A DNA stretch of 64,000 nucleotides from Anaeramoeba flamelloides. Its lineage: Eukaryota > Metamonada > Anaeramoebidae. The first letter of the stretch is position 1, and every line of letters starts with the position of its first letter. The position numbers and the translations under genes were made by a program. Positions 1 to 11,405 of this stretch are shown one piece after another. The DNA lies in the NCBI GenBank assembly GCA_027625915.1, contig JANTQA010000015.1, positions 12,615,001-12,679,000 of the forward strand, written 5' to 3'. The notes under the pieces were generated by a model, which ran no database searches, was not told the origin of the DNA, and was given only the letters and a program-made list of their open reading frames with translations.

Positions 1-944
1 TTTTGATGTTTCTATTTTTAGATTTGGAAAAAGGGATTAAAAAAAAAATTTCAAAAATGAAAATTTTTTTACAGTGATCATTAGTAAAAACTGTAATAAT
101 TTATTGTGCAATAAGATTTATAATAAACTCTTTTTCAAACAAAAGGCACGCCTCTCAAATCATCAATACTATTGAATTTGATTGCTAATAAGATAATTGC
201 TTATTGGTGATTTACATTTTAATTATTCATTTTTTCATTTTTTTGGTTTTTTTATTTATGGATATTGAACAGTTGGAAAATGAAAAAAACAAGATTAGAA
301 GAAACAAATTTGGAAATAATCTGCCATCATAAAGCAGGCAAACAGTTTAAGTTTGATTTTGGATGAGCTAGATATAAGAATTTTAAAAGACCATTGTTAA
401 TTTGATGTCTGGGACAAAGAAAATGAAAAATATTTAGAAAACAATTCCAACAAAATACCCAGATGAATTAATGCATAATATTGAAAATGAAACTTTAAAG
501 AGCAAAAGTTTGTCGTGTAAATAATTATCAATAAAATTGAAAGAACTTTTCCCCAATTAATCTTGTTCAAAGGTTTTTATTGACTTGATATTTTTTTTCT
601 CTACAATTTACAAAATGAGATTTCTCATTTCAAATAAAAGTGCACATCAATTTTTAAAATATTTAATTTTAATTTTTATTGTTTTGTTTTAATTGGGTTT
701 TAAATATCCAGTTGAGTGTTTTTTTTTGTTTTAATGAGTTTCGTATATTTTTAGAATGATATTACAATTATTTTGGTTCAAGTATGAAGAATTCTTGGAA
801 TTTTTTGTGCACTTTTATTTGAAAAAGAGTTTAGATTTTTTATAGTCACAGAAACTATTTGAGCCATGGCGCACTAATATCATTTACATCCAATTACAAC
901 ATCCTTTGATTATATAGAAATATATGGTGACGCTAATCCCTTAA
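1..944 (+). repeat. Family A repeat copy, split by a family B element
   Basis: The stretches 1-123 and 834-944 align with the family A repeats at 29491-30244 and 47344-48102: the same AT-rich lead, a TTGTGCAATA-like core, and the right end CTAATCCCTTAA. The 710 bp in the middle (124-833) is a separate inverted-repeat element inserted here. The left end of the family A copy lies before the window. No coding capacity was found. The identity rests on by-eye alignment to the other copies. Confidence 0.65.
124..833 (+). mobile_element. Family B TIR element, copy 1 (non-autonomous DNA transposon)
   Basis: The ends are inverted repeats: TAAACTCTTTTTCAAA at the left and its near reverse complement TTTGAAAAAGAGTTTA at the right, followed inward by GGCAC/GTGCAC. 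A second copy in the opposite orientation lies at 52963-53668. The host repeat (family A) reads continuously across the insertion if a TA target duplication is assumed, which points to a Tc1/mariner-type insertion. Inside are only short protein-like remnants, for example a frame reading DIEQLENEKNKIRRNKFGNN and one reading KYPDELMHNIENE. They are not a usable gene and I do not recognise the family. Confidence 0.65.
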
Positions 945-1002
945 ATTTGAAAAAAAAAAAATTTTCATAATTTTCTTTATCAATAAATAAGTATTTTTGG
1001 TT

Positions 1003-1290
1003 AAAAAATGGATTTTATCAAGAAGGAAAAAGCAATACTTTAACCCTATTAAAACTCTTTAGAGAAAAATTACTTGATTTAATTTCAAACCAAAAATCTT
1101 CTAGTTTTTAAAATAATTACAAAGTTAAATATTTTTCAGACGCATCTTGTACCACTAATCCAAAATAAGTAAAACACCCAAAAGAAATGAATGAACTTGT
1201 TCCTAATTAAAAATCAAAAAGTTATCAAAATTTGAGATTGCTGTTTGATTTTTCAAAAAGTAAAGAAAATATTTCTGAACCCTTTTAAGT
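1003..1290 (+). pseudogene. Possible decayed coding fragment of unknown origin
   Basis: One frame reads as protein-like blocks such as KNGFYQEGKSNTLTLLKLF and REKLLDLISNQKSSSF, then KVKYFSDASCTTN and NLRLLFDFSKSKENISEPF, separated by several in-frame stops. The amino-acid mix is less biased than random AT-rich frames nearby. It could be a remnant of a host gene or of a transposon. No family recognised and confidence is low. Confidence 0.25.
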
Positions 1291-1623
1291 AATACAGAAC
1301 GAATGATCTTGAAAGATCTTTACTTTTTTTTTTATTGACATAAAGTTTAACTCACTAAAGGTAAAACAAACTTTGTGTTTGAGAAAAGTTATTTTTTTTT
1401 CTTCTTTGCTTACTTGACTTTTTTCAAGATCGACTATTGTCGATCTCAGTGCTTTTTCAAATTTTGTGTTTCTGTATTATGGCTAGTTTAGGAATGGATT
1501 CTAATGAATCTTCTCTGAAAAGTAAATCGAAATTTTTCCTTTACAATAACTTTTATCTTTAATTTTGAACAAGACGATGTTTATTTTTGAAAAGAAAAAA
1601 AAAAAAAAAAACAATTAATTTAC
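1291..1623. other. AT-rich spacer and presumed intron downstream of the secreted-protein exon
   Basis: Read on the minus strand from 1623 it starts GTAAAT with a long T tract, and a TTTTCAG acceptor-like site lies near 1533. In the phase left by the exon, a stop follows a few codons after that acceptor. So either the real acceptor is elsewhere or the gene ends early. No other gene is visible in this stretch. Confidence 0.35.
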
Positions 1624-2146
1624 CTGGTGTTGCTATCCCATCCAAAATAAATTCAATTCTTCCATCAGAGTCCTTTGATATTTGTTGAGTTTGTTCAACA
1701 ATTTGGTCAACTAAATAGATCCAATTCCGAACATTTTGAGAATCTTTGAGCTTTTCCCCTTCACATGGGTTCTCAAACTTGAAACATAAGGTAATGGAAA
1801 TATTAAAAGGTTGTAAATCCAGAAAATCAAACAAATCGTTTGGGGTTGAATAAAGAATATTTGGCTGAAGGGAATCATGAGAAAGAACAAAGCAACCATG
1901 ACCGTCTTCTTTAATTTGTAATAGTTCATTATTACATTCACTGCTTGGTAAATAACTAAGATCGATTTTCATCCAAAAATTGGTTTTTAAATCGTTCGAT
2001 TTAACACTTTTAAATAAATTGTCCCAAGATCGGTGATCATTAAAAGAGTGAAGCTGACTTGAAATTGGAACGGAAGTTGATACTATTTGAAAAAGACAGA
2101 CTAGGATTAAAAAATGTAAGAATAAAAGCAATTGAGTTTTGTTCAT
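1624..2146 (-). CDS. Secreted protein, first exon (possibly PLC-like phosphodiesterase fold)
   Basis: The ATG at 2146-2144 is chosen because the frame upstream has no other ATG and because a clean signal peptide follows: MNKTQLLLFLHFLILVCLF, then a small-residue region. About 155 residues of mature protein follow with HSFNDHRSWDNLF, a FWMKIDLSYLP strand, five Cys in the remaining exon, and CFVLSHDSLQPNILY. The pattern 'HS.ND... / +.D+ / .SHD' recalls the PLC-like phosphodiesterase (GDPD/AIM6-like) barrel, where an early His and a later His-Asp are in the active site. That link is weak. The exon ends at ACACCAG followed by GTAAAT, a good donor, leaving one base of a split codon. Downstream exons were not found with confidence, and repeats begin within 0.7 kb, so the gene may be truncated or continue beyond the window. 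Confidence 0.55.
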
Positions 2147-2182
2147 AATTAAAAAAAATGGGAAATTTGAAATCACACACAA

Positions 2183-4552
2183 TTTAAAATATAATATTAT
2201 TTGGTCTGTTTTTAAATTCTTGTGATTTACAATACTTCAAGCTATTTTTAAAAGTTTTATGTATTTTAAACGATTTCAGAAAACAACAAAAATATAATAT
2301 TAGATAATAGTGGTAAAAGATTATAAAAGAGTTAAGATTTTAATTTGTTACCTTTTTAAATATAAAAAGGATAAACTATCAAAATTATTGTTAGTTATCT
2401 AAGGTTTGTGTTAGGATCTGCATTTTCAATTTACCAAATTGTCTTAAGACCTTTTGATTCAATCTCATTTAAATTATAAAGTTAGACTCATAGGAATATT
2501 ATCAAATTAAGATCAAAAATCATTTTTCATTCTTTTTTAATGAAAAATACATAAGAAATTTTATGATACCTAAATCTCTAACACCCCTATTAAGAAAGAT
2601 GAAAATGAAAAAGAAAAATAATCACAATTTTCTTGTTTAAAAAATGACGATCAATCTAAACATTTTCAATAAAAAAACAGCCATAACTTTCGTAGATTGG
2701 ATTTTCTTTATGATTTTTGACTAATGGTATACTTGAATTGTTCCAATCTCTTCAGAAATCAAAACAATACTTACAAAGGAGTTGTATTTTTCTCTTTGAT
2801 TTTGTGTATATTCTTTTTATTTTTATTTTAATTAAATTTCCCAAAGAAAACTTTAAAGGATGATATTTTACTCTATTTGATGCATTGAAAAGAATCTCGA
2901 GTTACGTAATTTCCAAATAATTTGACTATTTTATCCTGATAATTTTTTTTTGTTAAAATTACTTCTCTCAAGGGATAATGTTTGGTTCCATACAAATTGT
3001 GCCAAGGGTATTTGTGGGAAAAGTTTTGTGGAGTTTTGATTCCAACAATCTAAATGAATTTAAATGAATAAAATTTTTGGTGTTCAATGGAATTCACCAA
3101 AATCCTCATTTCATCCGAAAAATAAAAACATTTTATTTTAATCGAACACCAAAAATTTTTTCCCTTTAAAAAAAAAAATGACTAATTATTCAAATCCTTT
3201 TTACAAATATTAACCTAACCTGTAAATAACAAAGAATAATTACTAAATTTTTGCTATTTTTCTCAATTTTGATCTCTAAGGTTAAAATGACAAACTCTCT
3301 TAATCTTAAATTGGCTTGTATACCAAAAATAAATAATAGAAACTTATCGGTAATGTCACAAGATTCGTTAATTACATTTAAGAATGAATTTACTCATAAA
3401 AGTGTTTCTTCAAAATCTTCTTTTTCATTTTTAGATACAATATAAATCACAGAAATCGCAGAAACAATGACAGATAAATTTATTAAAAATATTTCATTTT
3501 TTTGTTCTTAGATCTTATTGAAAAAATATTTGCGAGCATTACCAATCACTAAACCCTGATCAAAAAACATAAATTTTTAAATTTCAATTGGAAACTTGGT
3601 ACTTAATAAAGATTATTGTATTTCAGAAAATTGTTATAAAAAATAAATTTCAAAGGAGAAATTAGTCCTGATACAATCTAATCTTATAGAAGAGTTTATT
3701 TTTAAAAATTTAACAGTTATTAAATACAAAAAAAAAAAGTAATAATATTATTTTATAAATTTAGAATTATAAGACTATAAATAATTGTTGTGCATGAATA
3801 AAATAGTGGAATATTCTAAAAAAAAGTTAAAAAGGTTTAAATACCAAAATATTTTAAAATAAAGTAATTTATTAATACTATCAAATTTAAACAATTCCAA
3901 AAAATAGATAAAAAAAAAAAATATCTGCAATTATTTTTAAATTATTTAATAATTTGTGCTTTTTATTAATTAAGTTAAAACAAGTCAATCTTAAAAAAAT
4001 GGTTTCAAAAAATTCTTTTAATTTGAAATTAAATATAAGTTTCTCTTTTTCTCTTAAAAATAATTTATTAGTTCAAAGGAAAATCTATACAATTATTGAA
4101 TTTAGGAGCTTTATTGATAGAATATTAAAAAAATATAAAAAAGAAAAGTTCATGGATCTAATTATTTCATCTCAAAGGAATATAAATATTCTTGACGGAA
4201 TATAGAATTGTTCTCCTTAGCAACTATTTTTATTTTTGAAAAATAAAGAAATATTCCAAAAACAATTCCAAATAGTGAACTAGAGTCTGGAAAAGATTGT
4301 TTAGCTAAATTAAAATCTATAAAAAAAAAAACTTTAAAGATGTAATCTTTGGCTTTGGTATGCTTATGATTTTTTAGTTGTTTTTATAGATCTACAAATT
4401 AGTTGGTGAACTTTCTTTTGAAAAGCAGAAAATCAAAGGAAAAAAATAATGAAACAAATAAAAAATGAGTTACAAGGGTTTTATGAAAAGAACCCAAAAA
4501 TATTACTCAATCATTTTATGAATTTATTTTTTTGTATTTTGTCTTTTAAATT
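2183..4552. other. Intergenic, AT-rich
   Basis: No convincing gene. It holds poly-A/T runs, a small inverted repeat near 3068-3160 (ATTTTTGGTGTTC facing GAACACCAAAAATTTTT), and short ORFs at 3251-3445 and 3954-4205 without recognisable domains. The region immediately before 4553 should include the promoter of the Cwc21-like gene, but no motif stands out. Confidence 0.4.
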
Positions 4553-6511
4553 ATGCACAATGGTATAGGGTTACCAACACCAAGGGGTTCAGGGACTAAC
4601 GGTTATGTACATTCAAATAAATTATTTCTGAAAAATACTGGGATTCGCAAAGAAGGCAGATTCCAACAACAAAGGATCGGCTTTCAAAAAAAAAAACAGA
4701 GACTAATCTCAAAATCAAGAACGGAACATGATTTGTTATGGAAAATTGAAGTGAAAATTGCACAATATAATAAACAATTACGTCAACAAAATGTTGATGA
4801 TGAAACAAGGAAAATAAAAGTAAAAGAATTTCGACAAAAACAAATGGAAGACTATAAAAAAACAAAAGAAATTGAGCAAGGACAGGTTCCCGAAAGATCA
4901 TTTGGCTTACAACGAAGAAACAACAAGGAAAGTAAATTAGAAAAGTTACGTGCTGCTTTAAAAATTAAAAAAGATGAAGAAGAAGCAAGCTCAAAGAAAA
5001 AAAAAAAAAGAAAAAGAAAAAAAAATAAACATTCCTACTCTTCTTCTGCATCGTCCTCATCTTCGTCTTCAACACTGCCTTCTTCCTCTTCATCAAGTAA
5101 ATCAGACTCCAAGTCTAAATCAGGATCGGTTTCTGGATCCGATACTGGATCAACGTCTGGATCAAAATCAAGCTCAAACTCAAATACTTCTTCTTCTTCA
5201 AACTCCTCAGATGAAAAGTCTGATAAAGAAAATAACCAGGATCTTCAAAAAAAAGATCTTGGATTTAATAATTTTATGAATGAAATAAATTTAAAAGACA
5301 AGAATCCAAAGGAGGATTTAAATGTAATCAAAAAAAGAAGTTTCAGTCGTTGGGATCGAAGAGATAAAGCTGATAAAACTGAGATTATGGAAACTCAAAC
5401 GTCTATCGAAAAACAAAAAGAAAAAAGCACTGAGAAAGCAAAAGTACAAGACAAAGAAAGTGCAAGTATGAGTGGCAATGAAAAACAAAGCACAAGAGAA
5501 AACGAAGACAGTAAAAGCAAAAGTAAAAGTGAAAGCGATAGTGAAAACGATAAAAAGGAAATTGAGAGCAAAAATAAAACAGAAAATGAAAATAAGAGCG
5601 AAAATGAAAAAGACAATGAAAAAGAAAAGGAGAGATCAAGATCAAGTGAAAAAGATAGACAAAGTTCGAGAAATAGGCATAATTCACGAGATAGACACAG
5701 TTACAGAAATAGGCATCGAGAAATAGGAAAATTACGAAACAGACACAGAGAAAGATCAAGATCAAGAGAAAAAGAAATAGATAATCATAATTCCCGAGAT
5801 CGACACAGTTCCAGAAATAGGCATAGAGAAAAGGATAGACACATTGATAAAGACAGGAATAGAGAAAGATCGAGATCAAGAGAAAAAGATAGACACAGTT
5901 CTCGAAATCGACATAGAGACAATGATAGATACAGAGACAGACATCGAGAAAGATCGAGATCAAGAGAAAAGGATCGACACAGTTCAAGAAATAGGCATAG
6001 AGAAAAATATCGACACATCGAAAGTGAAAGTGAGGGTGAAAGTGAAAAATATAAAGGAAGAACAAGACAAAAAGATAGACATAGTTCAAGAAATAGATAT
6101 AGAGGCAACGATAGATACAGAGACAGACATAGAGAAAGATCGAGATCAAGAGAAAAGGATCGACACAGTTCAAGATATAGGCATAAAGAAGAAGAACAAA
6201 AAAGACACAAATATAAACATAGATATATTGAAAGTGAAACTGAAAGCGAAAGTGAAAATGAAAATGAAAATTTGAACAAAAGTGAAAACGAAAGCAAAAG
6301 AGGAAATGAAGAAAGTAAAAGCAAAAGTAATAGTGAAAGTGATAGTGAAAGTGATAAAAAGGGAAATGAAAAGGAAAATAAAAATGTAAATAACCATAAA
6401 AATAAAATAGAAAACAAAAATGATAACAATAATGAAATTGAAGAAGAAAATAAAAATGAAAAGGATATAAATGATAATGAAAGAAAGAGGAAACGGTTAG
6501 ATAATGATTAA
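4553..6511 (+). CDS. Cwc21/SRRM2-like spliceosomal protein with RS domain
   Basis: A 652-residue single-exon protein. The start MHNGIGLPTPRGSGTNGYV is the signature N-terminus of the Cwc21/SRRM2 (SRm300) family, which binds Prp8 and exon sequence in the catalytic spliceosome and is nuclear. Residues about 66-101 (KIEVKIAQYNKQL...VKEFRQKQ) match the position and charge pattern of the cwf21 domain. A basic KKKKKRKRKKNKH run (about 145-158) and a Ser tract (about 160-225) follow. From about residue 340 there is a long Arg/Ser domain with repeated blocks like RHSSRNRHRE and RERSRSREKDRH, of the kind phosphorylated by SR-protein kinases. The last ~90 residues are rich in E/K/N/S. Length lies between yeast Cwc21 (short) and animal SRRM2 (thousands of residues). 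The other-frame ORFs here are shadows of the repetitive RS coding. Confidence 0.9.
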   Translation: MHNGIGLPTPRGSGTNGYVHSNKLFLKNTGIRKEGRFQQQRIGFQKKKQRLISKSRTEHDLLWKIEVKIAQYNKQLRQQNVDDETRKIKVKEFRQKQMEDYKKTKEIEQGQVPERSFGLQRRNNKESKLEKLRAALKIKKDEEEASSKKKKKRKRKKNKHSYSSSASSSSSSSTLPSSSSSSKSDSKSKSGSVSGSDTGSTSGSKSSSNSNTSSSSNSSDEKSDKENNQDLQKKDLGFNNFMNEINLKDKNPKEDLNVIKKRSFSRWDRRDKADKTEIMETQTSIEKQKEKSTEKAKVQDKESASMSGNEKQSTRENEDSKSKSKSESDSENDKKEIESKNKTENENKSENEKDNEKEKERSRSSEKDRQSSRNRHNSRDRHSYRNRHREIGKLRNRHRERSRSREKEIDNHNSRDRHSSRNRHREKDRHIDKDRNRERSRSREKDRHSSRNRHRDNDRYRDRHRERSRSREKDRHSSRNRHREKYRHIESESEGESEKYKGRTRQKDRHSSRNRYRGNDRYRDRHRERSRSREKDRHSSRYRHKEEEQKRHKYKHRYIESETESESENENENLNKSENESKRGNEESKSKSNSESDSESDKKGNEKENKNVNNHKNKIENKNDNNNEIEEENKNEKDINDNERKRKRLDND

Positions 6512-6521
6512 ATTGTTTGGG

Positions 6522-6569
<48 letters not shown>

Positions 6570-7744
6570 TTTGTTATAATGAAAATATTAAGGTAACATT
6601 TTCAAAACAACTAACAATAAACCTTAATTTTAAAATAAAAAAAAGTAATTATTTATTGAAATTAATAAAAATAAATATTTTAATTTTTAGGATTTTATTA
6701 AGAATTGTTTTCTTTTTTTGATTTGATTTTTTTTTTCAAATCAAGTTGGATTTATACAAAATTATTTTCTTCATAATTTTGAGTTCGTTTTAAAATGTTT
6801 AGATTTAATATGTCCTTAATAAAATTAAGCACTATTTTTTTCTGATTAATATTTTTCGAAATCTAGCTTCATACTTAATTCAATTAACCACTGGGATAAA
6901 TTTTTTTAGAATAAAAACAATCTCAACTTTGGAATATCGAAAATATTTTTTTGAAATTACTGTGCACTTTTTTATTTTTTTTGAAAAATTGGGGTTGAGA
7001 AAAGTTTGAAATCAAAGAATAAGTTAATATATTAAATTAGAATGCTTTTCCAGAGAGTTAATCCTTTTAGTTTAACTTTTTTTTAATTTTACCATTTAAA
7101 ACTAAAAAAAAACATTCGAGGGAAAAATTAGTGCCTTTTGTGAAAAGAAAATTCCCATAATTTAGAATTTGTTTTAGTAAATGAGTTAAAACAAGATAAT
7201 GAATCTATAAATATCCATAATTTCAGGTGTGAATTCGATAATTTTGGCAAAAAATGTTTTCAAGAATAAGTTAAATTGAAACTTTATTTATTTTTATTTT
7301 TTCATTTCGTTTTTCTAATTGTTTTAATGGAAAGTATTTGATCAGTTTTCCATTTTTAGTGTTTTTTGATTCGTAGGGACATATATCACGATAAGTAAAA
7401 AAAAATTTTCAAACATAAATTGTCAACTTGTTAATCTTAACTTTTTGATAACTTCAACTAGAACAAACACTATTGGGTATTAAAAGATCTTTGTGTAATA
7501 ATTATTTTTGAAGATATTTTACAATATAAGTTGAAAAATCCAATTTTGTAGTTTCCAGAAAGTTTTTTTTCAAATTTAATAGTCAACAATTTAAAAAAAC
7601 TTTTCTTCACAATAAAGAGGTTCTTCTATTATATTTTCTTTCAAAATGATTTTAAATTTAATAAATATTTTTCAAAAGGATATATCAATAATTTTGTCTA
7701 TTAAAGAATTATTTATTGATTTCAAATTGAAAATAATATTTTTC
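6512..7744. other. Intergenic, AT-rich, with (TA)n microsatellite
   Basis: A (TA)n run of about 39 bases begins near 6523, 12 bp after the Cwc21-like stop codon, and probably lies in its 3' UTR. Beyond it I see only AT-rich sequence with poly-A/T runs and no gene. Confidence 0.6.
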
Positions 7745-8516
7745 GAGTTTTTCCATTAGGTTTTTTTTAATTTTTGAAATAAACAGAAAATTAAATAAAT
7801 TTTCGGTTTATTTCAAAAAGTAAAAAAAAAACCTAGAACACTTCAGGTTATGTTTTCCAGGATTTAAAAGAATTAAGTAAAACCAAAAAGATTTTACTCT
7901 ATTCTTATGAATTCTGGAAAACCGCCGTTAGCTTTTTTTTAATTTAAGAAATAAAACGAAAATTTTTGAAATTTTCTTTTAATTTCTGAAATTAAAGAAA
8001 ACCACCGTTAGCTTTTCTTGAGTTTTTTGTTTATTTGTAAAATCGATATATTTTCATTAGGTGTTTTTAATTTTTGAAATTAAAAGAAAATTTATTTAAT
8101 TTTCGGTTTATTTCGTAAATTAAAAAAAAAACCTTTAGATGTGATAAAATTTATAAGAATTGAGTAAAGTATTTGATTTTACTCGATACATTTGAATTTT
8201 GGAAAATAAAGGAACTCTACAGCACTTTAAGGCACTTGATGGACATTTTCGTTTAGCTTTCCAGAATTTAAAAGAATAAAGTATAATCCATAGGATTTTA
8301 CTTAATTATTTTGAACCCTGGAAAACTTAGGACACCCTCATTCCTTGTTTTTTTTTTCTGAAATAAAAGGGTATTGCAAAATCATAAATTTTACTCTATT
8401 TTTTTAAATCTTGAAAAACCTAAGTACATCTATTAGGTTTTATTTTTACTTTTTAAAATAAACTAAAAATTTCAGAAATTTTCTGTTTATTTCAATAAGC
8501 AAAAAAAGCCTATGAC
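7745..8516. repeat. Hairpin array, locus 1 (family C)
   Basis: The stretch is built almost entirely of near-perfect inverted repeats in series, alternating between two types. Type A stems read AGGTTTTTTTTAATTTTTGA and return as AAATTAAAAAAAACCT, with an inner GAAAATT/AATTTTC stem. Type B stems read TTCCAGAATTTAAAAGAATA...GTAAAATC and return as GATTTTACTC...AATTCTGGAA. About eight or nine such units can be followed, some degenerate. Links between hairpins carry words such as CCGTTAG and GGCACTT. The same two modules occur at 23036-23415 and 56985-57415. No coding potential. Confidence 0.75.
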
Positions 8517-11405
8517 ACTCTCAATATCCATCATCTTTAAAAATTTTATTTTCTATATTTTCATTTTATTAGTTGAATTAACAATTGATAAAAGTTTAAT
8601 TATTATCAATTCAAAATTAGACTCCCAAATTTGAATTAAACTTAAATTTTCCTTCCAAATCTATTTCAAATATTTATTCTACAAAAAAACCTTTTATTTA
8701 AATAGAGATTTTTAAATTTTGTTGTACTTTTAAAAACAATAGATAGAATAATCCCAAGTTTTTGAAGTTATGAAATGTTGAATAATATATAAATAAAGTT
8801 CAGTACAAATGATAAAATATTGATTCAAAGATTATTTAGATAGAACTTACAATTTTCGATTTTGATTTTTTTCAAATTAGTAGAATGTGGTGTATTAATT
8901 AATCTTTTTAAAGGTTGTTATGAAAAAAAAAAATCTAAATTCTATCTTTTTTTTTTTAAGTTTCCAAGGGGAAATACAAATATTTAAAAAAGAATAGAAA
9001 CATGATAATTATTATTATTTTTTTTTTCACAAAAGAAATCAGCTAATAATAGTGATAATAATAATAATAATAATAATCACAGAAAAAATAAAAAAGACAC
9101 CAACGGTTGTATAAAAAATAATTAATACCAAACTTTTTTTCTTGTTTTTTTTTTTTTTTTCATGTGTACAACTTACAATAATAAAAACAATAGGATTTTC
9201 ATTTATCAGGTTTTTACCACCTTAAATTCTTTATAAATTCTTTTCCAATGACAATTATAAAATTTCAGTTCTTACTTTATCTTCTTTTAAATTAAATTTC
9301 AAAAACTAAAAAAAAGTATTGTGAAATATTTATTGATTTTCATTTGAAGATTAAATATAAAAGACATCACAAAAAATTCATTGAATAAAAATAAATTGAT
9401 ATTTATTATTAAGAAAATCTTTCAATTATTTAAAAAAAAATTTGAAAATTGTGTATTGGAACTTTGTTCATTATCAAATTGATGATTTAGTCCAGAAAAA
9501 AATATTAAAAATTATTAAATTAAAATTTTCCCTTAATTTTCCCTTAATTTTACGTAAATTATTACTAAAATTAATTTTTGTGTTTTTTTTGTTAAAAAAA
9601 AAAAAACATTAATATTTTTTGTCATCATTCTATTAATATCATATTAAATTTGTATTCTAAAACAAAAAATAATAATTGGTTGCTTATGTTTGCTGATTAA
9701 AATTTCAAAATGAAGTTCATGATTATTTTTAATTTTTAGTCAAAAATTTCTCAAAATAACAAAACAATAAAAATTAAACTCAACCAAAATTTTGCTTTTA
9801 ATCAATCAAAAAATATATTTTTTTGGTTTTCACATCCCTAAAAAGACCCCCTTTTTTACATCCAAATTCCCACTAATTCATCAGTATTTGAGCATTATTT
9901 TTAAAAAGGCAAAACATTTAAGTTCAATTAAATCACTGAGAGAAAAAGAATATTACAATAAAAGATTTTACTTCTTTTACAATTTTTTTTGTTAAATATT
10001 GAATGTGAAACTTAAGTGTATCAATAATTACCGTCTTGAATTCGTATAAAATTTTGAAAAATATATTCAAGAAAAAGAAACAACAGAAAATAAAAATCTT
10101 ATTTTATGAATGTAAAAACAAAAGTTATCCTCACAATAATTTTTTTCTAATAAATTTAGAATTTATATAAGAGATACTTAATATAAATTAATTTTTTATT
10201 TTCAGATACTTTCTCAATTAATTGGTCAATTTGATATTTTTTTGTTTTATAGATTTAGCATTAACTAGTGCCCAAATCGATATATTTTGACAAATTAATC
10301 TTTATCCCAAATAGGTCTGTTGGTGATTACTCCATTCTTGGTATTTTTAAAACTAAACTTGTACTATCTTTTTTCAATTTATCATAATATTTTCAATTTG
10401 TCAAAAAAAAAAAAAAAAATTAAAAGTCTGTGTGGTTTTTGAAATTTCCTGGGTTTTCAGTTTGAAAGTTTTTGTTCAAAAAATTAAACCAAAAGGTTGA
10501 AAAAAAAATAGTTTTCTCATTTGTTAAATCATCACTGTATTGAAAAATCAATAAATTTACTTTGTTTAAAATTTTTGAACGGTATAGTGTTGTATTATTT
10601 AATTAAAAATTTGAAGAAAAACATTGAATTAGTTTTGGTAATAGAAAGCCTTTTTTAAATGATCGACAAAACTAACTTTTTTCGATCAGATTTCTTTTGA
10701 ATATAAAAAAAATCTAACTCCCTTATTTTACAATTGTTTACACATTAACAGATTATTAAAGAAACAAAAGAAGAAATTTATAGATCGATTGAAACAGTTT
10801 TATTATTCAAGATTCGTCAATAATTAAACACGAAAGATGATCCAATGTAAAAAAAAAAACAAAAAACACTAAAAAGGATCATATAAAATGTGAATTAATA
10901 GTTCCTTAAAGGTTACTCTAAAACGCTAAAACTTGAAAAGAGGCACATTTTAGAATTGTTCTTCAAAATAATTATTGATAGATAGGAAATTCTAAACTTT
11001 TCATATTTTATTTATTAATTAATCCATTTCTTCAGATTCAAAAAATCAAAAATTTTGTTTCTGATGAAAATCACTTCAACGCCGAGTGTTTATTTAAAAA
11101 CCCATTTTTCTTTTCAAAGAAAGACTTTGCTAAAAAAATTAGAGTACTTTTCTGAAATAATTTTTTGACCAGTTTTCGTAAAAGTAGTTCAAAGATTTTA
11201 GGTTGTGTTCAATTCTAAGGAACAAATAAAAATTCGTTGTCAAAGAAAAAAATCTTTCAATTTATTCGTCTCTCATCAACCCTAAAAAATTCATAACTTT
11301 CAGAATTCGGAAGAAGAGTTTCTTCATTTTTTGGAATTTTAGATATTTCTCTCTTTTTGAAACAAAAAGTCCGCATTTATAATTTAAGAACACTTCAAGA
11401 AAATA
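8517..11405. other. Intergenic, AT-rich
   Basis: No gene recognised in almost 2.9 kb. It includes an (ATA)n microsatellite near 9050-9080 that can pair with an ATTATTATT tract near 9010, several poly-T runs, and a short direct repeat of TTTTCCCTTAA near 9527-9550. A short ORF at 9792-9995 has no domain and is taken as chance. The last few hundred bases precede the ATG of the next gene. Confidence 0.4.

Noticed and set aside
1003-1290. Alternative genetic code (TAA read as Gln) to explain stops in protein-like remnants
   Set aside because: All well-supported host genes use TAA as terminal stop and none contains an internal TAA, so the remnants are simply decayed.
3251-4205. Two short plus-strand ORFs (64 and 83 residues)
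   Set aside because: Both have a true ATG inside, but no domain, no neighbour support and a composition expected of AT-rich frames. They are not clearly related to each other.
4596-6429. Several long ORFs on the minus strand and in other frames across the Cwc21-like gene
   Set aside because: They are shadows of repetitive RS/Ser coding (long F/L/S/C-rich products) and overlap a clearly conserved gene.
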